Source: Paulinella micropora (Eukaryota > Cercozoa > Imbricatea > Euglyphida). From it: a DNA stretch of 49,002 bases. Location of the stretch: positions 505,636 to 554,637 of the forward strand of contig BJOX01000043.1 of assembly GCA_009731375.1 (NCBI GenBank), in the 5' to 3' direction. The translations under genes and the position numbers were made by a program. Below the pieces are notes generated by a model, which ran no database searches, was not told the origin of the DNA, and worked only from the letters and a program-made list of their open reading frames with translations. Below are positions 37,745 to 48,255 of the stretch, piece after piece. How positions within the stretch are numbered: the first letter of the stretch is position 1; each line of letters opens with the position of its first letter.

Positions 37745-38874
37745 TTAACCCTGGCTGGAAGCTGTCGACGGAGTCGAGTCAGTGTCAAAATCCCCACCGA
37801 AGCGTGCCATCCAGGTTCTTGCCCTGACTGCGCGTGCAGAGCTGCGTAAGGGCGGACGAAGGGATTGCTGGCTAGCAACTGCTTCCGACTCAGCGTCGGC
37901 GGCAGAGCCCTCCCAGTCATCTGAAGACTTGTCATCGTCACTGTCTGAGGTCCACTGGGAATCGCTGTGCGCCATTTCGTCTGTTTCATCTCCATCTTCA
38001 GCTGCGTCCAGCTCTGCTTCCCTTCGACGCCTGCACCTTGGCCGCGGCAACATTATGGGACTCCTCGCCATTGGCCCTTCTACAGAGCCGTCCCCGGCCT
38101 TTGCATCTGCCGCAGACATTGCTGAATCTCTTCTCTGCAAACTTGCCTGTGACAATTCCTGCTCGCCTTGCGATGCCTGTAGCTCCCTGTTCCCTTGCGA
38201 GTCTGCCTCCTGGGAATCTTGGAGCGGATCGTCCACGACTCCTTCCTCAATCGCTGCGCGAACAGTGACAAGCCAGTTCAAAACCGAAAGGCGCTTGCAG
38301 CGCTGGACGTTTCTGTCGAACTGAGGAAGAACATCATTCTTGACTTGCAACTTGATCTCGAATGGAACAAGCCTGTTCTTCATGTCACCCTTGGAATCCC
38401 AGTCTTCAGCTGCGCCAACAGGGTACATTCTCGCAGTTCCACCTTTAATGCTTGCTACAAGCTCCAGTAAAAAATTGTACGCCGCCTCAACCTCTGGACC
38501 CCGGGGCTCAATCTTCTGTCCGTCCTGGTTACGGGAGCTTTCGCCTAGGTTTTCACGACTGTGAGTCAGCAACAACAGCGTTTTCTGTACATGTTGAAGA
38601 TCAACCGTATGGGGTCGCTCAAAGAATGCCTCGCAACGCTGCTGAGATTCGCTTCACATTTTTCTTCAGAGAACATCCTGGGGTCATGCTGAAGCGCTCG
38701 CCAAGCTGGGTGGTTCACACTTCGCCAGTAGTTCAACAGAAGCAGGTGCAACGTCAGGACATGTGTGTACTCGTTGGCTTTGAAGTGCAACAACACATGC
38801 AAAGCTCTGTGCAAGTACACCCAAATTTGTTTGGGCATGTTTCACGAATGACGCAACCCAGGTCCTGGGCCTGT

Positions 38875-38905
<31 letters not shown>

Positions 38906-38907
38906 AA
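38875..38907. repeat. (AAC)n microsatellite in an intron
   Basis: Ten AAC units next to the acceptor of the last exon of the minus-strand gene, where they read (GTT)n and may act as its pyrimidine tract. Confidence 0.9.
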
Positions 38908-40212
38908 CCGCATTTGTCAACAGTGGAGCTGAGGAAAAGACTTACCACGGGCATGAACCACTCAAACAACGTCAAAAGACTTCGGAGTGCTGTTCTGGCT
39001 TCTTCAGGAAGGGCCGCGTTGTCAGAGCTGTCCTGAATGTCCTTTCTCACGTGAGGGTAAGCCAGTCCCAGGTAAGCCATGATTGCAGTGATTGTCTTCA
39101 GACGGGGCTTGATGCGGAATTTTTTGTCAGGAAACAGTGCATGCCAAAACGGGCCGAACACTTGGCGCTTGAACTCACGCCAAGTCAAAATGCACAAGAA
39201 CTTGTGCACATGCCAGTGCCCGAGAAACACACACATCCAGGACTTCAGGTGAGTAAAGCCTCCGCTCAAATCCAACATTGCCTGCAAAAACCGCACACAC
39301 ACAAAAGCTGCTCTTGCACAACTTCGTCACAACTTAAAAAAACACATTTTGAGAATTCTTTTGTAAATGTTGGAATCGACCGTGTAGAGTTTGTAACGGG
39401 GCTCTTCTTCCTGTCTTTGATCCGCTTCAAGTTTTTGCAACAAACGAATCAAAGCATTATTAGATGTGATGTTTCGGTCTTCCAACCGCACACCGAAGAA
39501 AACAGTCCCCTTGTTCGCAGGGTCGTTGTCTGTGGAAAGACTGACGGGCAACCTGAGCGGAATTCTGTTTGATTCCTTGGAAGCAGAGTGTTGAAAAAAT
39601 TGCAAAAAAGTCAGGATTCCTTGTTTGCAACTCGTGCATCCTACTTCGTGCAAGCTCCGTCAAAGCCTGCTGAAAAAGATCATCTGGAATTGCGTTTCTC
39701 TTGCAGTCATTCCACATTAAGCTGGGAGGCTGCAACCGCTGCGACTGAATTACACCCACAACCGTCCAAAGCCCGTTGTTGTACGGGCCCGCTCCCAAAT
39801 TGGGAACACCAACATTGCGAAACTTCAGACTCGTTGCAAAGTTGTCGAACCAAGTAGACCAGATCACGTCAGTACGGGCTTCGTTTTGCCTAGCACAGCA
39901 ACATGTTTACAGGTGCAGTGATGCTGGTTTACTCAGATGTTTGTGTTTTAGTGCTGAGGGGAGTTTTCAAAATGGACACATCGAAAAAACAGTGCACACC
40001 TTAAAATCTTTTCTTGTCACCTCTCAAGACATTTGCATGCTTTACTGAAATCACCCTGACATCTGTCTTTACTGTTTCTGAACTAGCATCTTCATGCACA
40101 TCATGAGTTGTTTCAACATGTTTCACGCCACTTTTGAAAGAAATCAAACACACCACGATTCACGACAACCAAACTGTTCGGTTCAGACAGGTCTGGTTCA
40201 TCTACAGTTGGC

Positions 40213-40381
40213 ACTTTTATGCATAAAAGTTCCATGTTCGGATCGGCTCGGCTGCCTTTTTCACGTTTTTTTCGGTTTTCCAATTGGGGTCCACTTTTTC
40301 CGCCCCAGCCGAATTTCACTCACCACTTTTATGCATAAATGGATTGACCGGTTCCAGTACCTGGTTGGTGCCACCTGAATC
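40213..40381. repeat. 165-bp intronic repeat, copy 1
   Basis: Starts with the perfect palindrome ACTTTTATGCATAAAAGT (40213-40230), holds a second partial palindrome at 40325, and ends GGTTGGTGCCACCTGA. It is about 95% identical to 42337-42501. It lies in an intron of the minus-strand gene. Confidence 0.85.
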
Positions 40382-41266
40382 TTTTTTTGAACTGCAGACG
40401 TTTTAAAATTGAACTGTTCCAAAATTGCCTTTTCACACTTTGAGCTTTCATGCACAAAAGTCCCATGTCCAGTTTGGCCCTGCAACCTTTTTCAGGCTCG
40501 TTCGGTTTTGTGTGAAATTGTCTACCCTTCCACTGAAAACATTTCGTTAACAGTGTAAAACACAGTTGGTGTCTGGTGACTTCTGGAAAACCCCTCACGA
40601 ACTGATCTTGAAGCAAAGACTGTGAAGGCAACAATTTCGATGTGTGACAAAAATGTGTTTAACAAAGTGTAGAATGGTTTTTGTGTGTGAGTTCACGCCT
40701 TGCTTACCTGATTCTTTCCATCACAGTTTCAAGTCGTTTGCTTCTGTGAAGATCAAAGCTTCGCAAAGGAAGAATTCTTCCTGCAGAAGAGAGAACATCG
40801 ATCCCTTCTCTGCTGAGACCACGATGTTTTAGTTCGAGGCACAGATCCACCTCCCATTGCGTAAAACGCCGTCCTTGTTGAAACACCGTGAAAACAAAGA
40901 ACGAAGCAAACAAGTGTTTCCCTTCTGCGATCAGATGCCTTGCCTGTGCTTCCTCCAACTTCCGAGTACCCCTTTGCCGTCTGGGATTGACGCCATCTTT
41001 TTCCAGTAGCGATGAAATCGGTCTGGAGCAAACGTTTTCAGCCAGGCCTCGATTCCAAACCCCGGAAAGTCGCCTGTCCAAACCATGTTTTTCATTTCAA
41101 GATTGCTCAACAAAGGTTTGGGTACTGTACTTGTAGAATTTTTGCGCAGTTTTAGGTCGCCTTGGACGATCTCGTCGTGTGGAGGTCGATGTGGCTGGCC
41201 CTCAAGCTGTTGTGCCAGGGTCTTGAAATGAGATCTCAGTGTGGAAAGGTAATCGCGCTTAAGGAT

Positions 41267-41693
41267 CTGAAAAACATGCATTTTCAGAGGTCATGAAAAG
41301 CTGTCCAAGTCCAGTTTGAACATGAGACTTTTACATAAAAGGCCCAAATTGCCTTTTCAGCTCTGATTTAAAAAAAAAAATGAAAAAACCGTTTGGGCTG
41401 AGTTGAATGTGAGACTTTTATGCATAAACGCTAATCCGGGCGGGTTCAAAAGGGACACCCAGTGCCATCAGTGCCTCAAAACTGTTTTGGGCAATTCATT
41501 TTTCAAGTTGTTAGTCCGGAATTGCCTCTTTGGGCCAATCCGAACCGTACTTCAAATTTGGAATCCCGCGGCACACGATTATGATTTAGCCAAAAAAAAA
41601 AACACTGTTTTGGCTCAGGACAATTTTTTTTTCTTGAGAGCAAAAAGTCCCTTTCGGCCTTTTCTCAACCACCCTCTGTTTTTCTCAACAGCC
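41267..41693. promoter_or_regulatory. divergent intergenic region
   Basis: Between the 5' parts of the two outward-transcribed genes. Contains ACTTTTATGCATAAACG at 41414 and a partial ACTTTTACATAAAAG at about 41327. No TATA box stands out. It may include unrecognised 5' exons. Confidence 0.4.
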
Positions 41694-42336
41694 CAAAACT
41701 GCTTTGCGACAACCACCAAAAAAGTTGAGCCAGGAAAGGACGCTCGGTACTGGTGGATCGACCAAGACTGTGAGCTGATTGTCCTACCTGCTCTTTTGCC
41801 AGAGTGTGAGACAAACATTCAGCCTACTTTTTCTGGAGTGGTCAGCAAGTTTGGTTCCACTAAAGGTGCAACAGGTCGAGTGTGTCTCGTTTCTGCTTTC
41901 AACGAAGAGAAGAAGCAAACCATCATCTTTCATTTGGAGGAGCGATGGTGTTTGCATTCGGGCAACACACAAGAATTGCCACAGCAAGTGACCTGGGAAC
42001 CTTCGTCATCTTTGAAGAGGGCGTGACCACCAGTGCACCTACAAGTCAAAAACCATTTCCCTTTCGTTCTCTAGTTCTCTCCCTGTCGTTGTTCCCTTCT
42101 GTGTGTGCTTTCTGTTTGTTTGTTTCAATGTTTGATGTCTTTGTGTGTGTGGCTGAGTTTGAATTCGTCCCCTGCCCTCCATTCCTACGTTGTTTACGGT
42201 GTTTTTTTCGATTATGAATTACATGTGGCAACAGGCAAGCTCAACAAGAGGCTTAAAGAGTTGCTGAGATCCCAGGCTGAGGAGGCTGCCAAAGTGGCTC
42301 CCACTGAGAATGAGGTCTGGACCATTTGCAGCTGGC

Positions 42337-42501
42337 ACTTTTATGCATAAAAGTTCCATGTTCGGATCGGCTCGGCTGCCCTTTTCACTTTTTTTCGGTT
42401 TTCCAATTGGGGTCCACTTTTTACGCCCGAGCCGAATTTCACTCACCACTTTTATGCATAAATAGATTGACCGGTTCCATTGCCTGGTTGGTGCCACCTG
42501 A
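42337..42501. repeat. 165-bp intronic repeat, copy 2
   Basis: In the intron between exons 2 and 3 of methyltransferase copy 2. Starts with the perfect palindrome ACTTTTATGCATAAAAGT (42337-42354) and is followed by a poly-T and TCGCAG acceptor. Nearly identical to 40213-40381. Confidence 0.85.
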
Positions 42502-43189
42502 TTTTTTTTTTTTTTTTTTTTTTTTTTTCGCAGGCAACTGGAGACGAAGAAATAATTCCACCAAGCCCTTTGGCTAACACTCAATCCGAAGAGTCGGCGT
42601 TTGCAGCTGAAGCAACACTTTCTGGCAAGGATGGAAAAGACAAGGGCAAGGCTGAATTGGAGGAGGACAAGGAAGAAGAAGCAGAAAAAACTGAACCAGA
42701 GGGACAAGAAGACGACGAGGATGAAGATGAAACAACCGCCCTGTCTCGCACACTTTCTGCGCAAAAGAAGAAAAAGAAAACGTGTCCTTCGTTCAGTCAA
42801 ATGGAGACCCAGGAGAATGAACCTGGAGATGACGACGGTGAAGAGCAGTCTCTGGCCTCAGGTTCGGGTCAGAAAAAGAAAATTCTGCCCAGTTCACACC
42901 AGTGAGACTTCCTGTTGAGAAGGCTCCTGTTTCTGCTTCAAGGAAATCAAGCCCATCAGGAATCTCTGTGTCAACCCCTTCCAGTGGAAGCAGGAAGAGG
43001 AAGGAGAAAAGTGGGGAAGACCTCAGCTTGACTCCTGACACTAGCACGCTTTCTCCTGCAGTCAAGAAAGCAAAGAAAATGAAAGGCAAGGCGAAGTTCG
43101 GCAAAAAGTGACCGAAAAAGACAAGCAAGCGCAAGAAGAAGCCAAGTACCAAGAAGGTAAAACCTCATTTGAGCCTGTCTGTACTTGTG

Positions 43190-43207
43190 ACTTTTATGCA
43201 TAAAAGT
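43190..43207. repeat. intronic palindrome, copy-2 type
   Basis: Perfect 18-bp palindrome ACTTTTATGCATAAAAGT in the intron before the ParB-like exon, the same intron that carries the other palindrome type in copy 1 (33991). Confidence 0.88.
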
Positions 43208-44582
43208 GTCATGTGTTGTTAAGAAACGAGGACCTTGGTCCAGGCAGCAACCCAAGACATCTCTTCGCTCTCGTACGACAACGTTGAAGTTCTGCCAGAC
43301 GAGATCGCGGATGCTCCGCACAAAGGAGTCATCGACCGTTCGCTGGACGAACACCATGTTGGCGAACTCATGAACAATTTCTACACAAGTGGAAAACCCA
43401 ACGACAAGATCGAGTGGGTGGGTTGGCTGCAGGACACCAAGGACAAGGTTACCTTTGAAAAGGATTTTGGCTTGGACGACGAGGACAACGACTTGATGGA
43501 GCCTCCTGCTTTCTGCGACCGAGACACTGTCAATGAATGGATGAAAAAGTGGAAAGCTGCGGGCCTCATCGACGGCAAGGGCGGCAAAGTGGACTGGAAC
43601 AACATTCCGTTGGACAAGCGTACGGAGCTGCAAACGTTTCTGAGGGACAAGATGAAGGAAGGCAAACTGCCCATGGAGGCGTTCGTGGGCCTTCACACCT
43701 CCAACGCAATTCAGCGCTTGCATCGAATGCACCCCACGCAGCCGTTGTGGCAAGTCATCAAGATGTCGAAGCTTCGATTCGTGAGATGGAAGGAGAAAGG
43801 TCGGCGTGCAGTGAGTCTGTTGGGTGCCTACGAGAATCGCGTGGCGCAGACGCAACGCAAGAACACGTTTGGGGAGAACGCCATCGCCGCCCACAACCAA
43901 GGCTACCTTGCGATTTTGCGCCTCAAGGATCAATCTCCCAAGTCGATTCAAAAGTTTTTGGGTACTTGGAAGCAGGAGTTTGCTCTTTCCCGCAAGATCA
44001 ACCAAGCTACCTTCAATTCGATGTGGACGTAGTCGTGTCGTCTCACACAGGCGATCTTTGGAAGGTGTGGAAGCAGCTTCTTTCCCGCCATGGAATTCGC
44101 GAAGACATGGACAAGGCCATCATCGACAGCATCAACGAACTGCACTGGATTCGAAAGGACAAGCCTGGCCTGTTGAAAAAATGCAAGCTCTTGTGAAAAG
44201 GCTCTCTGAGTGCAAGTTGAAGCAGGTCAACAGCATCATGAAGGAGTTTTTCATCAATCAGAAGAAGTACTGCTGCTACCACAAGTTGAAGGAGGACATT
44301 GTTGCCCTGGCCCAGTCCATGAACATGTTTCAACTCGAGGGAGTTCTCATCAATGAGACTTGGGAGGAACTGTGCATCTTGGTTCCGCAATTGAACACTG
44401 AAACTGCGCGCAGGACCATGATGGCAACTGTCGATTTCCTGTACAAGTCGGCCGTCAAGGCCCGCAAGATTCCTGAAGCGCTCAGGAAGCAAGTGCTCGT
44501 CTGGTTCGAAGTGGCGAAAGTGCGTTTGAAGACGGGAAAAGAGGCTGACCCAGAAGCCCTTCAGGTCTAGTCATCACCTTGT

Positions 44583-44600
44583 ACTTTTATGCATAAACGT
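44583..44600. repeat. intronic palindrome, copy-2 type, one mismatch
   Basis: ACTTTTATGCATAAACGT in the 61-bp intron 44565-44625. Confidence 0.85.
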
Positions 44601-44742
44601 GTCATGTTTGGTTTTGCCTGTGAAGGCTGAAACGGAGTTGGAAATTGGCAACGCAAAGATCATGATGGGCGACATGTTCAAGATGGCAAGTCTTCTTCCA
44701 TCTAACTCTGCATTTGGTCACCTAGCCTTTTCCGCAGTCATG

Positions 44743-44760
44743 ACTTTTATGCATAAAAGT
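44743..44760. repeat. intronic palindrome, copy-2 type
   Basis: Perfect ACTTTTATGCATAAAAGT in the intron 44717-44827, directly before the DLPY exon. Confidence 0.88.
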
Positions 44761-45877
44761 GTCACATTCAGTTCTCGCTAGTCCTGGCCTTTCACGTTTT
44801 TTCTGGTTTTTTTGGTTGTGTTTGCAGACTGCCTGTACGCGGACTTGCCGTACAACATTTCGGAATTAGTGCATGATCAGGAGGAGATCAACGAGGACAA
44901 AGTGAAGACCTTGCTCAACGCATTGTCGTTGGTAACTCTGAGAAGAGGGCTGTTGTCTTCCACTGCCACCCTTCACAGTACAACATGCTGGTGGAGGCTC
45001 TTTCAGTGACTGGGTACCAGACGATTAAAACGGTGTACTGGTAAAAAAAGAATCACAACTACGTGGGAGATGTCCAGAAGTGGATCAAGGCTGTGGAGAT
45101 GATGTTGGTGGCCTTCAACCCGAAGCAAGCCTCCTTCACCCTCAACCTGACCCGAACCCCATCAACCGTCACAACCTCTTCGTCGTCGAGGTACCGGTCA
45201 AGAAACAGCGCCATTCCTCCGACGGAGCACGCGTGAACGTCTTCGAGAAGCCGACGGAGCTGTCGAAGCAGATTTTGTCAACCATTCTTCCGCCTCTGAG
45301 TAATGTTCTTGTTGCCTGCATGGGTTCGGGTTCAGAGGTAATCGGAGCTTTGGAGGCCGACATGCGAGTTACTGGAATCGACATCGATGCAAAGCAGGTT
45401 GAATTCGCGAAGGCTCGTGTCAAGGCGTTCGTGAACCCGGGCACCAAGAAGGGCAAGAAGAAAAAGGCGACCGCTGACGACGAAGTTGAGGACGACGACG
45501 AGGTGGAGGAGGAAACTGACCCAGGCAAAGTCGACAAAGTTCTTGCAAAAAAGGGGCACGTTGGCGGAAGTGACAAGGGCGCGACCAAGGCGACCTGTTT
45601 CACTTGCAAGCAAACCATGGACCTCGAAGAAGATGACGTTGTGCACTGCGAACAGGACAACCACTACCTGCATGGACCGTTGTACGTGCCCAGTTCGTCG
45701 TCTTCCTCCGGTACCGCACCTCCGTGTTCAATCGTTTGCTTCGACTCCTTTCTCAACGGCTGCGTCAAAAACGACAGCTTCTCCATTCATGGGCACTTCT
45801 GCAACGACGCGTGTCACACCAAGTGGCACAACAATCAGGCTGCACTTCTTGCCCCTACTCAGCAGGCTTCGGAGTAA

Positions 45878-46210
45878 CTTTTCAGGGTGTTTCACGGGAG
45901 TCAATCCCATTTTTGCATAAAAGTGAGCATGGTTGGAAATGATTAAATTGTTCAACTTTTCAAGTTTACTCTATTTTTTTTTTTGTTCATGTTTAAACCG
46001 GCACCCGGCGCAGCTTCCGGCCACTCATCCTTTAATTCCGACCCCTGTGTGAGTGCTTGGGCTGCCCACATGTGTGACTTTTATGCATAAAAGTGCTACT
46101 TGGAGCAATTCCAAACCTTTCATGGCTTGTGTCCAAGTGCTCAAACCTGCTTTGCGCCATCCTTGTTCTTGTGGTCACCTGTTTTTCTAGGCTTTTCTGC
46201 TAGCGATTAC
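45878..46210. other. 3' region of methyltransferase copy 2
   Basis: No gene. Contains a degenerate half palindrome (TTTTTGCATAAAAGTG, about 45911) and a perfect ACTTTTATGCATAAAAGT at 46077-46094. Confidence 0.6.
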
Positions 46211-46488
46211 ATATTGCTGTTGACATTCAAGACAACAACAAAAATTAGTTTTTCATTTTTGTGTCAGATTTTCATTTTTGTGACAGTTTTTCATTTTTGT
46301 GACAAAAATTCAAATTTTCAAATTTAACGGTAACATTTCGCGAAAATTTACGATATTTTGCGGACGAATATAGCAGTTAATTTGAAAAATTCAAATTTTC
46401 ACCCAAAATCAAAATTCCAACCAAAACTGAAATTCCAACCAAAACAGAAAAATCAATTTTTTTTGTTTTGAATGTCAACAGCAATATA
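46211..46488. mobile_element. MITE-like foldback element, about 278 bp
   Basis: Perfect 20-bp inverted repeats: ATATTGCTGTTGACATTCAA at 46211-46230 and its complement at 46469-46488. The interior is AT-rich with three TTTTTCATTTTTGTG units. No coding capacity. The target duplication is unclear. Confidence 0.7.
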
Positions 46489-46507
46489 TTTTTGCATGTA
46501 AAAACAT

Positions 46508-47001
46508 GTATTTTAGTGATACTTCTGCGTGACCAAGTAGTACATATGAGTAGTACTAGTAGTAAGATGATGTATGAAAATTTTCTGTTTTATTAATAAC
46601 TAGTTTAACTTGACCGGGGTAAACGTGAAAAAAACGTCACGAAAGCAGTTTCACTTGGACCTGCCAACGTACCGTCCCGTACTTCGGTACTTGAATTCAC
46701 TAGATTTAGTGAGAAAAAAAAATCTGTAATATATTAAAATTTTCTGTTTTAACCGGGGTAAACGTGAAAAAACATCATGAAGTTGAAGCAGTTTCAGCTA
46801 TCGAAAAACAGTGCAGCCTTGCAATTTTGTATGTTTGAAGGCATCAGTTTCGGAAAAGATGTCATAAAAATCACCTGCTCGAGCCTACAAGTACCGGTGG
46901 AAACGAGAAGGAAAGTCTTGAACCGGTCCGGAGGAACGAAAACGTTCAGGCAAAATTAAAACAATGAACAAAAGGGTCAATTTAATGAAAAAAGTACTTT
47001 C
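46508..47001 (-). repeat. right inverted repeat of the 10-kb unit
   Basis: Inverted match to 36738-37215. Here the internal block GAAAATTTTCTGTTTT ... AAACGTGAAAAAA ... GCAGTTTCA is present twice (about 46577-46650 and 46737-46798). Confidence 0.83.
46830..46884 (+). repeat. 55-bp flipped core, right end
   Basis: Direct-orientation partner of 36856-36910, with inverted flanks. Confidence 0.85.
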
Positions 47002-47033
47002 CAAACCCCCACCCCCTTCACCAACACCTTCCA

Positions 47034-47036
47034 GTG

Positions 47037-47077
<41 letters not shown>

Positions 47078-47154
47078 AATACTACTAATAATAATAATAA
47101 TAACAATAACAATTTCGGTGTTAATAATAATAATAATAATAATAGTGCTTCTCT
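47034..47154. repeat. (AAT)n microsatellite
   Basis: AAT runs with AAC and ACT variants. The Asn- and Ile-rich frames are repeat translations. Confidence 0.95.
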
Positions 47155-47239
47155 GTCAATGGCTGATGCATTTCTGCACATGCGCCTCCATCGTCTCACC
47201 CGTGAGGGGAGTACGAAGAATTGACGATAAGCTCTAATG

Positions 47240-47412
47240 ACACCCCCGCAAGGGCAATTCCAACACTTCCAGACGGGCCGGTATGTTCAATGAAAATACT
47301 GGTCCAGACGGATCGGTATGTTCAATGAAAATACTGGTGGCACCGACGGGAATCGAACTGGCGACAGGGCCCAGATGGTAGAACTTGACCACTGGGCTAT
47401 CACGGTGTCCCA
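47240..47412 (-). mobile_element. tRNA-derived SINE candidate
   Basis: On the minus strand a pol III A box, TAGCCCAGTGG (47389-47399), and a B box, GTTCGATTC (47350-47358), lie 49 nt apart, as in a tRNA. The acceptor-like ends GACACCG/CGGTGCC pair at 6 of 7 positions, but the T and anticodon stems do not fold. Two tandem copies of a TATTTTCATTGAACATACCG unit follow as a tail. A degenerate tRNA pseudogene is the alternative. Confidence 0.6.
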
Positions 47413-47477
47413 ATAATAATAATAATAATAATAATACTAATACTAATAATAATAATAATAACAATAACAACAACAAC

Positions 47478-47526
<49 letters not shown>
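47413..47526. repeat. (AAT)n microsatellite
   Basis: AAT units with AAC interruptions, abutting the SINE candidate. Confidence 0.95.
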
Positions 47527-47611
47527 TGTATGTATCGTCTGCCAATTGCTGAGCCAAAAGGCCATGTGCATCCAGTCCTCCATTCCATAAGGAAAGTCTC
47601 CACACCAATCG

Positions 47612-48036
47612 NNNNNNNNNNNNNNNNNNNNNNNNNNNNNNNNNNNNNNNNNNNNNNNNNNNNNNNNNNNNNNNNNNNNNNNNNNNNNNNNNNNNNNNNN
47701 NNNNNNNNNNNNNNNNNNNNNNNNNNNNNNNNNNNNNNNNNNNNNNNNNNNNNNNNNNNNNNNNNNNNNNNNNNNNNNNNNNNNNNNNNNNNNNNNNNNN
47801 NNNNNNNNNNNNNNNNNNNNNNNNNNNNNNNNNNNNNNNNNNNNNNNNNNNNNNNNNNNNNNNNNNNNNNNNNNNNNNNNNNNNNNNNNNNNNNNNNNNN
47901 NNNNNNNNNNNNNNNNNNNNNNNNNNNNNNNNNNNNNNNNNNNNNNNNNNNNNNNNNNNNNNNNNNNNNNNNNNNNNNNNNNNNNNNNNNNNNNNNNNNN
48001 NNNNNNNNNNNNNNNNNNNNNNNNNNNNNNNNNNNN
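47612..48036. other. assembly gap (N)
   Basis: Run of N. Confidence 0.99.
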
Positions 48037-48255
48037 CCCTCCCGCCCCCCTTTCCCTTCCACATGGTACGTTGAATTGCCGGTGCCGCAAAGGGCGCCTG
48101 GTGGCAAAAAACCTCAATTTTCAGGTTTGGTTGCCACCCGCGACCGAAACGGGTACGTACAATCACAGGGCTGGGGTTCCCGGGGTGGCCCCCCCCTGCC
48201 CCGTCGACAGGGTACGTTCAATTGCCGGAGGCACCGGCAAGTACACCCCAAAAAC

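Larger units (their letters stand above)
37745..41266 (-). pseudogene. unknown multi-exon gene, divergent to the methyltransferase
   Basis: Not recognised. Exons in order are about 41266-40708 (acceptor TTTTTCAG at 41267, donor CAG|GTAAGC), about 39890-39345, 39285-38949 (donor GTG|GTAAGT) and 38871-37745. Readable stretches are WTGDFPGFGIEAWLKTFAPD, FRNVGVPNLGAGPYNNGLWT, LDLSGGFTHLKSWMCVFLGH and NEYTHVLTLHLLLLNYWRSV. The C-terminus is acidic and Ser-rich (SDSQWTSDSDDDKSSDDWEG). Frame changes near 40990, 39560 and 38580 break it. The GHWHVHKF and long aromatic-rich helices suggest an all-alpha enzyme or transposase-like protein, but this is a guess. The start is not found; earlier exons may lie in 41267-41690. 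Confidence 0.5.
41694..45877 (+). pseudogene. ParB-like plus amino-type DNA methyltransferase with Cys-rich finger, copy 2 (multi-exon, broken)
   Basis: Same architecture as 32600-36694. Exon 1 (from acceptor CTCAACAG at 41693) carries ARYWWIDQDCELIVLPALLP. Exon 2 is about 42233-42312. Exon 3 (42534-43156) is an acidic/Lys low-complexity linker. Exon 4 (about 43233-44564) carries the ParB-like part (DRSLDEHHVGELMNNFYTSG; AFVGLHTSNAIQRLH) and a helical region (RKNTFGENAIAAHNQGYLAI). Exon 5 is 44626-44716. Exon 6 (44828-45877) has motif IV ADLPYNI, then motif I VLVACMGSGSEVIGAL with GIDID, then an acidic loop and the finger TCFTCKQTM...HCEQDNHYLH...CNDACHTKWH. Frameshifts lie near 42905, 43105, 44030, 44190, 44930 and 45155, and a TAA replaces a Tyr codon at 45042. 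The family methylates adenine N6 or cytosine N4. ParB-methyltransferase fusions are known in phages, so viral origin is plausible. Confidence 0.72.
36738..47001. mobile_element. candidate undescribed 10-kb transposon with a methyltransferase gene
   Basis: Inverted repeats (36738-37215 and 46508-47001) enclose two divergently transcribed multi-exon genes: the unknown gene 37745-41266 (minus) and methyltransferase copy 2 (plus). The palindrome ACTTTTATGCATAAAAGT and its variants occur from about 37310 to about 46094, that is, only inside these limits. No target-site duplication is evident next to the outermost GAAAGTAC/GTACTTTC, so the unit could also be a chance pair of inverted repeats. Confidence 0.5.

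Noticed and set aside
46830-46884. Parvovirus-like hairpin telomere as the cause of the flipped core
   Set aside because: The two flanks of the core at one end are not complementary to each other, so no terminal T-shaped hairpin can form.
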